A stretch of DNA of 64,000 nt from Pseudopedobacter sp038243635 (GTDB lineage Bacteria > Bacteroidota > Bacteroidia > Sphingobacteriales > Sphingobacteriaceae): positions 1-64,000 of the forward strand of contig JBBSQW010000008.1 of assembly GCA_038243635.1 (NCBI GenBank). The letters are read 5' to 3'. The position numbers and the translations under genes were made by a program. The notes below the pieces were generated by a model. It did no database searches, was not told the DNA's origin, and was given only the letters and a program-made list of their open reading frames with translations. Positions 52,733 to 60,490 of this stretch are shown here, piece after piece (position 1 is the first letter of the stretch; every line of letters starts with the position of its first letter).

Positions 52733-55483
52733 GTGAAAAAGATAATTGTACTGTTATTGATGATTTGCATAGTGCAAGTCTCATTTGCACAGCAACATAC
52801 GGGAGGCATGAAAATGCCAATGGAGAAAATGAAACCAGCGGAAAAAGTTTCTTATACCTGCCCCATGCACCCTGAAATTCATTCGGATAAACCGGGAAAT
52901 TGTCCTAAGTGCGGGATGAAACTGGTAAAAGAGAAATCCAACACTACCGTTCCTAAACAAAATCCAGTAAAAAAGCCAGCAGAAAAACAATCGGCTCCTA
53001 AAAAAGAAAGTATGGATGTGATGAAAATGGACAAAAAAACTCCCCCAAACGCAGCATCTAAATCAACCCCACAAAATCATCAGATGCAGAAGTCGTCAAA
53101 AGATACATCTGCGAACGAAATGCCTACCCATTCTTCAAACGGTAAGAAAATGGATAATATGGAAGGTATGCAGATGGGCGCTGATAGTGGTATCAATGCC
53201 GAGAACATCAAAACTGCAAAAGCTAATTTGGGGCCAATCAAATATGTTAATCATCCGTTTCCTCCCCGTACCATTAGGTATGATTTATACATAGCAGATA
53301 CAACGGTCACATTCGGCGGTAGGTCGAAAAGGGCTATTGCTGTAAATGGTCAAATCCCGATGCCAACATTGACCTTTACAGAAGGAGATACAGCGTTGAT
53401 TTATGTCCACAATAAGTTAAAGAAAGAAACTACTTCTTTACATTGGCATGGATTGTTTTTGCCCAACCGTTACGACGGCGTTCCAAATATGACGCAGATG
53501 CCCATAAAACCGGATGAAACACATATTTACAAGTTTCCACTAATCCAACACGGTACACATTGGTACCACAGCCATAGCGGTCTGCAAGAACAAATTGGGA
53601 TGTACGGTTCATTTATCATTAATGCCCGCAAAGAATGGGATATCCCTACGTTGCCTATCATATTGAGTGATTGGGCTAACATGAATCCAAAGGAGATAAA
53701 CAGAAGTCTGCATGCCGCAACAGATTGGTTTTCCATAAAAAAAGGAACCACACAAAGCTACGCCGAGGCGATAAGAACAGGTCATTTTAAAACAAAGGTA
53801 AACAACGAGTTCAAGAGAATGAACGCCATGGATGTGAGCGACGTTTATTATGATACGTTTTTAATCAACGGAAAAAACCAAAACGAACAGCCCCAATACA
53901 AAGCTGGAGATAAAGTGCGGTTGCGCATAGCCAACGGTAGTGCGTCTTCCTATTTTTGGTTAAAGTATGCAGGTGGTAAAATAACCGTAATTGGCACTGA
54001 CGGTAGCGACGTGGAGCCAGTGGAAGTTGACAGGTTGATTGTTGGCGTTTCCGAAACCTACGATGTGGTGGTTACTATCTCCCAAAACAAGAGCTATGAA
54101 TTCTTGGTAACGCCAGAAGACCGAACGGAATCAGCATCATTATGGTTGGGCAGTGGTGAAAAGATAGCTGCCAAAAAAATGCCGAAGCTCAAATATTTCG
54201 CCGGGATGAAGATGATGAACGGGATGATGGACATGAACGGTAATATGGTGGAGATGGACGGTATGAATATGCAAAACCAGATCATGGATATGAATACGGT
54301 AATGTACCCTGAAATTACTGGCGCAGAAGAGACTAAAGAACCTAAAAAAGGGATGTCTGGTATGCACATGAATCATGACAAAAATAGTTCTGGTATGCAG
54401 ATGGCAAATTCCAGTAATATGTCTGAGATGAACATGGCAGATGATAACCCGGATGTTGTAACATTGAATTATAACATGTTGCGTGACCCGAATAAAACCA
54501 CTTTGCCTGATGGTCCAATCAGAGAACTAAAGTTCGAGCTAACTGGGAATATGAACCGATATGTATGGTCAATCAATAATAAGACAGTTTCAGAGTCGGA
54601 TAAAATTCTAATCAAGAAAGGAGAAAACCTACGTATTTTATTTTATAACAATAGTATGATGCGCCATCCTATGCATCTACACGGACATGATTTTAGGGTA
54701 ATTAATAGCGAAGGCGAATACGCTCCGATGAAAAACGTATTGGACATCATGCCGATGGAACGCGATACCATTGAATTTGCCGCAACTGAAAGTGGAGATT
54801 GGTTTTTTCACTGCCATATCCTGTACCACATGATGAGTGGGATGGGCAGAGTGTTCAGCTACGAAAACTCTCCACCAAATCCCGATGTGCCTAACCCTAA
54901 ATTGGCACAAAGGAAATTAAACTGGGACGATCAGATGCCACATTTAATGGGTAGAGCTGGTTTTGAAAGTAATGGCGCAGAGGGGCAAGTAATGCTTGCG
55001 AATACAAGATGGCAATTAACTTCTTCGTGGCATTTAGGTACAAACGCCAAAATGGGTTACGAAAGTGAGACCATGCTTGGTCGCTACATCGGTAGAAACC
55101 AGTGGCTTTTTCCGTATGTGGGCTTTGATTACCATTATAAGGAGTTTGATGCAAATGAGAAAAATATCTTCGGAAGTCATTCTCGTAATTTATTTGGACA
55201 GGTAAGTAATAAAGAAAACCGAAAAACAGTGGTAGCGGGTATCGCTTATACTTTGCCCATGCTGGTAGTTGCGGATGCCCGGATTGATGGAAATGGCAAA
55301 TTGAGGTTTCAATTAGGTAGAGAGGATATTCCTGTTTCTAAAAGAATGAGAGCCAATTTTATGATTAATACCGATAAAGAATATGCGGGGGGCTTGCGGT
55401 ATATCCTAACAAAATACTTTTCTCTTTCTAGTCATTATGATAGTGATATGGGGCTTGGAGGAGGGTTGACTTTGACTTATTAA
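52733..55483 (+). CDS. heavy-metal-binding/multicopper oxidase/CopB-like fusion
   Basis: A 916-residue exported protein starting at GTG 52733. Signal peptide to about residue 20; a heavy-metal-binding domain at about 41-66 (YTCPMHPEIHSDKPGNCPKC, first 20 residues); a Met/Lys/Ser-rich linker. The multicopper oxidase core follows: LHWHGLFLPNRYDG near 240 and HWYHSHSGLQEQ near 280, then a Met-rich insert (residues 490-560, many MxxM), HPMHLHGHDF near 645 and HCHILYHMMSGMGR near 690 with the T1 and trinuclear copper ligands. The last ~180 residues (TSSWHLGTNAKMGYESE to GGGLTLTY) resemble the CopB outer-membrane beta-barrel. It is like PcoA/CopA and PcoB/CopB joined, with an added metal-binding head. 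Probably oxidises Cu(I) at the envelope. Confidence 0.88.
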   Translation: MKKIIVLLLMICIVQVSFAQQHTGGMKMPMEKMKPAEKVSYTCPMHPEIHSDKPGNCPKCGMKLVKEKSNTTVPKQNPVKKPAEKQSAPKKESMDVMKMDKKTPPNAASKSTPQNHQMQKSSKDTSANEMPTHSSNGKKMDNMEGMQMGADSGINAENIKTAKANLGPIKYVNHPFPPRTIRYDLYIADTTVTFGGRSKRAIAVNGQIPMPTLTFTEGDTALIYVHNKLKKETTSLHWHGLFLPNRYDGVPNMTQMPIKPDETHIYKFPLIQHGTHWYHSHSGLQEQIGMYGSFIINARKEWDIPTLPIILSDWANMNPKEINRSLHAATDWFSIKKGTTQSYAEAIRTGHFKTKVNNEFKRMNAMDVSDVYYDTFLINGKNQNEQPQYKAGDKVRLRIANGSASSYFWLKYAGGKITVIGTDGSDVEPVEVDRLIVGVSETYDVVVTISQNKSYEFLVTPEDRTESASLWLGSGEKIAAKKMPKLKYFAGMKMMNGMMDMNGNMVEMDGMNMQNQIMDMNTVMYPEITGAEETKEPKKGMSGMHMNHDKNSSGMQMANSSNMSEMNMADDNPDVVTLNYNMLRDPNKTTLPDGPIRELKFELTGNMNRYVWSINNKTVSESDKILIKKGENLRILFYNNSMMRHPMHLHGHDFRVINSEGEYAPMKNVLDIMPMERDTIEFAATESGDWFFHCHILYHMMSGMGRVFSYENSPPNPDVPNPKLAQRKLNWDDQMPHLMGRAGFESNGAEGQVMLANTRWQLTSSWHLGTNAKMGYESETMLGRYIGRNQWLFPYVGFDYHYKEFDANEKNIFGSHSRNLFGQVSNKENRKTVVAGIAYTLPMLVVADARIDGNGKLRFQLGREDIPVSKRMRANFMINTDKEYAGGLRYILTKYFSLSSHYDSDMGLGGGLTLTY

Positions 55484-55643
55484 CTAAGGCGTAAATAATT
55501 GTCTTTTTTTATGACATAAAGCTAGGATCTGAGTATATCAAAAAAACAAAAACTGATAATTACTCATAATAAAGGTATAGATTTTGTGAATGCTTAGTTT
55601 AAATCTGATGAATTCTATTATATAAAACTAAATCAAATAAAAC

Positions 55644-55793
55644 ATGGGGGGCATTCTTTACATTATTGCTGTTATTTTAATCATTGGCTGGATATTGGGT
55701 TTTTTCGTATATACGATTGGATCGTTGATACACATTTTATTAGTAATAGCTATAATAGCGATCTTATTGGCAATTATTAGGGGGGCTGCTTAG
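55644..55793 (+). CDS. lmo0937-family small membrane protein
   Basis: A 49-residue protein: MGGILYIIAVILIIGWILGF, then FVYTIGSLIHILLVIAIIAI and LLAIIRGAA. It consists of two hydrophobic segments separated by a short turn, the pattern of the lmo0937/DUF5670 family of tiny membrane proteins. The frame is open from ATG 55644 to TAG 55791-55793. Function unknown; related genes are often stress-induced. Confidence 0.8.
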   Translation: MGGILYIIAVILIIGWILGFFVYTIGSLIHILLVIAIIAILLAIIRGAA

Positions 55794-55951
55794 CAAAGGG
55801 AATTAGGTATTTGTTTTTGGTTAAAAAGAAATTTGCTGATTACTAACCGCTTTTACCTATGAAAGAAAAAAAGATGTTTTAAAAAACCAATCTATCCCAG
55901 ACTGCGTAAATGCTTTTAAATTGAGGTATTAACTTACCAAAATAAAATTTT

Positions 55952-55959
55952 TATATTTG
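55952..55959 (+). promoter_or_regulatory. candidate -7 element for the tatA genes
   Basis: TATATTTG matches TAnnTTTG and lies 25 bp upstream of the first tatA start codon. No perfect -33 element was found. Confidence 0.45.
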
Positions 55960-55984
55960 CGTTCTCTTTAACAAACACATTATC

Positions 55985-56299
55985 ATGCAAATCGGTAATT
56001 TATTATTTCTAAACTTAGGTACTCAAGAAGTCGTATTGATTATGTTTGCGGTGCTTTTACTATTCGGAGGTGAAAAACTCCCGGAATTAGCAAGAGGTTT
56101 GGGAAAAGGGATCAGAGAATTTAAAGATGCTTCTGACGGTGTGAAAAGAGAAATACACCGTAACATAAATGAACTTACTGCTAGCGAAGAGCTAAAACGC
56201 GAGGAACAAATAGAACTTTCTAACGTTAAAGAAGAAGAAGCAGTAGAGCCAGCTACAGAGGAAATAGTAGAAGAAAACAAAGATTTTAAAACAAATTAA
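55985..56299 (+). CDS. tatA: twin-arginine translocase subunit TatA/TatB-like
   Basis: A 104-residue protein with one N-terminal helix (EVVLIMFAVLLLFGGEKLPE), the FG hinge, and an amphipathic helix (LARGLGKGIREFKDA), then a long acidic tail. It is a single-span Tat component that forms the pore or associates with TatC. A second tatA follows 11 bp later. Confidence 0.92.
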   Translation: MQIGNLLFLNLGTQEVVLIMFAVLLLFGGEKLPELARGLGKGIREFKDASDGVKREIHRNINELTASEELKREEQIELSNVKEEEAVEPATEEIVEENKDFKTN

Positions 56300-56310
56300 A
56301 TAAAAAAACG

Positions 56311-56502
56311 ATGGGTTTAGGTGCTCCAGAAATTATCTTAATTGTATTGGCTTTATTGCTTTTATTTGGTGGAAAAAAGATTCCAGAATTAATGAGAGGT
56401 ATGGGAAAAGGTGTGAAGGAATTTAAAGATGCCCAGAGTGGTTTCGATAAACCAGAAGACAAACCAGAGGTTAAACGAGAAGAAAGTCAACAACAAAATT
56501 AA
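56311..56502 (+). CDS. tatA: twin-arginine translocase subunit TatA
   Basis: A 63-residue Tat protein: helix APEIILIVLALLLLFGGKKI, hinge, amphipathic helix LMRGMGKGVKEFKDAQSG, and a short polar tail. It is closely similar to the preceding protein in the first 45 residues, so the two arose by duplication. No tatC is in the window. Confidence 0.93.
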   Translation: MGLGAPEIILIVLALLLLFGGKKIPELMRGMGKGVKEFKDAQSGFDKPEDKPEVKREESQQQN

Positions 56503-56531
56503 AATATCCTAAATTTATTTAGGAATCTATT

Positions 56532-56580
56532 AACCTTGAACGGTCGAAATTTGTAATTTCGGAAGTTCAAGGTTTTCTTT
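56532..56580 (+). terminator. two-tier hairpin terminator between tatA and gatA
   Basis: An outer stem AACCTTGAAC / GTTCAAGGTT and an inner stem CGAAAT / ATTTCG, followed by TTCTTTT. It ends 12 bp before the gatA ATG, so gatA needs either a promoter inside this region or read-through. Confidence 0.65.
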
Positions 56581-56586
56581 TATAAA

Positions 56587-58026
56587 ATGGTAACAGAAAA
56601 AATCAAATCTTATTCTAACTTTTCGCAACTACAGCAAGATCTTAAAGCAGGTATAATTACCGTAAAAGATTTAGTTAACTATTATATCGAAAGAATTAAA
56701 GGCCATCAACATCTTAATGCGTTTTTAGAAACTTTTGAAGCGGAAGCGTTAGCAAAAGCGGAGGAAGTTCAAGCAAAAATTGATAACGGTACCAGCGGAA
56801 AAATGGCCGGAATGATTATTGGTTTAAAAGATAATATTTCTTTTAAAGGCCATCAGATGACCGCTTCTTCTAAAATTTTAGAAGGTTACGAGGCTGTTTA
56901 TTCTGCAACTGTTGTTGAGCGTATTCTTAATGAAGATGCAATCATCATTGGGCGTTTAAATTGCGACGAGTTTGCAATGGGTGCATCAAACGAAACCAGC
57001 TATTACGGTCCGGTAAAAAATTATATAGATGAAAAGAGGGTTTCAGGAGGTTCTTCTGGCGGTTCGGCAGTCGCAGTACAAGCCGATTTATGTTTCGCAT
57101 CTTTAGCATCTGATACTGGTGGCTCTATCCGGCAGCCTGCTGCTTTTTGTGGTGTATTCGGCTTAAAGCCAACCTATTCCAGGGTTTCAAGATATGGCGT
57201 AGTTGCTTACGCTTCTTCGTTTGATCAAGTAGGGCCTATTGCAAAATCAGTTGATGATGTTGCGCTAATTCTCGAAGTTATTGCTGGTGAAGATCCGCAT
57301 GACGCCACTTCTTCTGATGTTCCCGTTCCTAACTATTCGCAGCTAATCTCTGGTAATGTTTCAAAAAAGAAGATCGCCTATATTGAAGAAACCTTGCATG
57401 CAGAAGGTTTAGATCCAGAAATAAAAGCAAATGTATTAGCGCAAATCGAAAAATTAAAAGAGCAAGGCCATACGGTTGAACCAGTTTCTTTTGAGCTTTT
57501 AGAATATGTTGTTGCTACTTACTATATATTAACAACAGCAGAAGCTTCCTCAAACTTAGCAAGGTACGATGGCGTACATTATGGCTATAGAAGCCCAGAG
57601 TCTAAAGACTTAATTAGCACCTATAAAAAGTCAAGATCTGAAGGTTTTGGAGATGAGGTTAAGCGCCGAATTATGTTGGGTACTTTTGTTTTAAGTGCCG
57701 GTTACTATGATGCATATTATTCTAAAGCGCAAAAAGCCAGGCGGCTGATTAAAGAAAAGATGGACCAGATCTTAGAAGATTACAACTTTATCATTACGCC
57801 AACCACACCTACACCAGCTTTTCTTATTGGCGAAGAAATTACAGATCCAATGGTCATGTATCTGGCAGATATATTTACAGTAGGGGCTTCTTTAGCTGGT
57901 TTGCCAGCTATTTCGTTGCCATCTGGTGAGAATGAGCAAGGTTTGCCTTTAGGTATTCAAATTATTGGAAGAAGATTCAAAGAAGAAAATTTATTGGCTT
58001 TTTCTAAATGTATAAATAAGCTTTAA
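56587..58026 (+). CDS. gatA: Asp-tRNA(Asn)/Glu-tRNA(Gln) amidotransferase subunit A
   Basis: A 479-residue amidase-signature enzyme that frees ammonia from glutamine for the GatCAB complex. The catalytic Lys is in IGLKDNISFKG near 77; the cis-Ser and Ser nucleophile lie in GGSSGGSAVAVQ near 157 and SDTGGSIRQPAAFCG near 178. C-terminal GLPAISLP is also typical. Length is standard for GatA. Confidence 0.96.
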   Translation: MVTEKIKSYSNFSQLQQDLKAGIITVKDLVNYYIERIKGHQHLNAFLETFEAEALAKAEEVQAKIDNGTSGKMAGMIIGLKDNISFKGHQMTASSKILEGYEAVYSATVVERILNEDAIIIGRLNCDEFAMGASNETSYYGPVKNYIDEKRVSGGSSGGSAVAVQADLCFASLASDTGGSIRQPAAFCGVFGLKPTYSRVSRYGVVAYASSFDQVGPIAKSVDDVALILEVIAGEDPHDATSSDVPVPNYSQLISGNVSKKKIAYIEETLHAEGLDPEIKANVLAQIEKLKEQGHTVEPVSFELLEYVVATYYILTTAEASSNLARYDGVHYGYRSPESKDLISTYKKSRSEGFGDEVKRRIMLGTFVLSAGYYDAYYSKAQKARRLIKEKMDQILEDYNFIITPTTPTPAFLIGEEITDPMVMYLADIFTVGASLAGLPAISLPSGENEQGLPLGIQIIGRRFKEENLLAFSKCINKL

Positions 58027-58062
58027 TTGGCTTACGCTGTTAGCTAAAGAAAAAATTCAAGA

Positions 58063-59475
58063 ATGATTAAATTATCAAAGTTTATTGCTGTTTTCCTAAT
58101 TTTTATTGGTTTATCAACCATTTGCGAGGCAAGCATAAAAAGAGACAGCCTAACTAATGCGTCTTTAAGTTTAAGAGAGTTTAAGGCAATAAAAAAGTTG
58201 GTAAATGCAGACACGAGTTTAGTTCCTGCGCAATCAAATCTGCAATTGGAGGTATTAAAATACAAGCCTAACTTGATTTACAAATACCGCTTAGATTCTA
58301 TCAGAACAACTTTCCCTTTAGACTACAATCCGTTCGTACAAACTTATATCGATATTTTTTTAGATAAGCGAAGTAATGAAATGGGGCAAATGCTGGCACT
58401 GGGTAAATATTACTTTCCAGTATTTGAGAAAGCGTTGCAAGCCTACGATATTCCTTTAGAATTTAAATATTTGCCAATTATTGAGTCGTCTATGAATCCA
58501 ATGGCAATATCCCGTGTTGGCGCAACAGGTATGTGGCAGTTTATGTACACTACAGCAAGAATGTACGATTTAAAGATTGATAACTATGTTGACGAACGTA
58601 GAGATCCAACAGAAGCTAGTTATGCTGCTGCTAGGTATTTGCGAGATGCTTATAATAGTTTAGGAGATTGGGCATTGGCATTGGCCGCTTATAATTGTGG
58701 TGTAGGTTGTGTAAACCGAGCAATAGCTAAAGCTGGTGGTTCCAGAAATTTTTGGGATATCCAAGGTTATTTACCTAGCGAAACCCGAAACTATGTGCCT
58801 GCGTTTATAGCGACTGCTTATGTGATGAATTATTATCCTCAACATCCGCAAGTTAAAATCCCGCAGGAAAAAACTTTAATAACGGATTCTATATCGGTAA
58901 ATAAGTTTATGTCTTTTGATAAGATTGCACAGGCATTAAATATAGATCCGAACGATTTAAGAGGCTTAAATCCTGTTTATAAGAAAAATGTAATTAACGG
59001 GACCAGCACCGAACCTAAACGTCTAATTATTCCAAAATTAAGCTTTAAAGATTATGCCGGTTTTTTTGAAGCATTAAACGCCGAAGAAGATGGTAGCCTA
59101 CAAATGTTGTCTGTTAGTGAAGTTGTTAACCCGAATTTAAAAGTAACAAACACCCATATTGTTAAACAGGGAGAAACGCTTAATGCAGTTGCCAATAAGT
59201 ATAAGGTTGAGGTACAAGATTTAAAAGTTTGGAATAGCTTAAACAATTATACGATTGCTATTGGACAAAAATTAGTAATTAAAAAAGACGCTGAGCCAGT
59301 CAATCTAAAAAAAGAAACGCCAACTTATATTACTTATAAAGTTAAGGCGGGTGATAATTTAGCCAGAATTGCAGAACGTTTTGAAAACGTAAGCGTGAAT
59401 AGTTTAAAAGCGCTAAATAATTTAGAAACTAGCATATTAACCGTTGGTATGGTTTTAAAAGTTGCTACGCAATAG
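58063..59475 (+). CDS. membrane-bound lytic transglycosylase with LysM domains (MltD-like)
   Basis: A 470-residue exported protein. Signal peptide to about residue 24. The SLT/goose-lysozyme-like catalytic domain has the active Glu in LPIIESSMNPMAISRVGATG near 147 and the typical GMWQFM, RRDPTEAS and ALAAYNCGVGCVNRAI segments. Two LysM domains follow in the last third (THIVKQGETLNAVANKYK and TYKVKAGDNLARIAERF). It cleaves peptidoglycan glycan strands. The gene overlaps the convergent MscS gene by 11 bp. Confidence 0.93.
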   Translation: MIKLSKFIAVFLIFIGLSTICEASIKRDSLTNASLSLREFKAIKKLVNADTSLVPAQSNLQLEVLKYKPNLIYKYRLDSIRTTFPLDYNPFVQTYIDIFLDKRSNEMGQMLALGKYYFPVFEKALQAYDIPLEFKYLPIIESSMNPMAISRVGATGMWQFMYTTARMYDLKIDNYVDERRDPTEASYAAARYLRDAYNSLGDWALALAAYNCGVGCVNRAIAKAGGSRNFWDIQGYLPSETRNYVPAFIATAYVMNYYPQHPQVKIPQEKTLITDSISVNKFMSFDKIAQALNIDPNDLRGLNPVYKKNVINGTSTEPKRLIIPKLSFKDYAGFFEALNAEEDGSLQMLSVSEVVNPNLKVTNTHIVKQGETLNAVANKYKVEVQDLKVWNSLNNYTIAIGQKLVIKKDAEPVNLKKETPTYITYKVKAGDNLARIAERFENVSVNSLKALNNLETSILTVGMVLKVATQ

Positions 59476-60364
59476 GTTTATCTGGTTTAATAACTTCTTC
59501 TAAAAGGCTCTCGTTCGTGTTATTCCCAAAATTTAAAGTTCGTATTGGGAACGGAATCACAATGTTAGCTTCGTCAAAAGCATTTTTAATAGCCATAATC
59601 GCATTATTTCTAGCGCTCAAATACTTTTTCTGCTCTGGGTCTTCCATCCAAATTCGTAAGTCGAAAGTGATGGCACTTTCCGTAAATTCATCATAAAAAA
59701 ACTCTACTGGCTTATTTTTATCACGTTCACTTAAGTTTTCTACTGCTTCTAGCGTAATAGTTTTAGCTTTCTCCAAGTCTTCGTTAAGTGATACACGCCC
59801 TTTAATATCTAAGCGTCTAATTCCACTCGAACTGTAGTTTTCTATTGGGTTTTGAAAAACTTCCTTATTTGGGATGATTATCTTTTGCCCTTGCAGGCTA
59901 ATCATTGCGGTATCTCTAAGGTTTATAGACTCTATTCTGCCTTTGTAGGTCCCTAGCTTTACTAAGTCACCAATGTTAAACGGATGGCGGAAAGACATAA
60001 AAATACCCGACATAAAATTTGCTGCAATATCTTGAAAAGCAAAAGCTAAAGCCAAACCTAGGATACCGGCACCGGCCAATGCCGTGGTTACTGCCTTATC
60101 CAAATTTAAAATGTCTAATGCGGTAAACAGCGTAACACCAATTACCAAAATATAAATGAAAGACGCAAAAAGCTTATTGATAGTTTCTAAGTGTGAAACT
60201 TTTCTAATCATTTTTAATGAAAAGCTCCTGATATACTTGGCAATAAAAACACCCAAAACCATTACCAAGGTAGCAATTACCAGGTTGGGTAGTAGTCTAA
60301 TAAAACTCTCGAACCAGTTGGTGAGCTTACTGGTAATTAGCGCATACGCTTTTTCTAAATCCAT
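59465..60364 (-). CDS. small-conductance mechanosensitive channel (MscS family)
   Basis: A 299-residue inner-membrane channel. Three membrane segments: LVIATLVMVLGVFIAKYI, IYILVIGVTLFTALDIL and the pore helix AVTTALAGAGILGLALAFAF with the Gly/Ala packing of MscS. The QDIAANFMSGIFM continuation and the beta domain (NIGDLVKLGTYKGRIESINL) are family typical. It protects against osmotic downshock. Confidence 0.93.
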   Translation of the reverse strand: MDLEKAYALITSKLTNWFESFIRLLPNLVIATLVMVLGVFIAKYIRSFSLKMIRKVSHLETINKLFASFIYILVIGVTLFTALDILNLDKAVTTALAGAGILGLALAFAFQDIAANFMSGIFMSFRHPFNIGDLVKLGTYKGRIESINLRDTAMISLQGQKIIIPNKEVFQNPIENYSSSGIRRLDIKGRVSLNEDLEKAKTITLEAVENLSERDKNKPVEFFYDEFTESAITFDLRIWMEDPEQKKYLSARNNAIMAIKNAFDEANIVIPFPIRTLNFGNNTNESLLEEVIKPDKPIA

Positions 60365-60490
60365 ATTAGATTAAATCTTTTGTTTAGGGCTTAACATTAC
60401 GCTATTCAATAATATTGCCAATTGAAATATTTGGAAACAAAAAGCCCTTCGCTTATTTAAATAAGGAAGGGCTTAACTGATTTATCTGGC

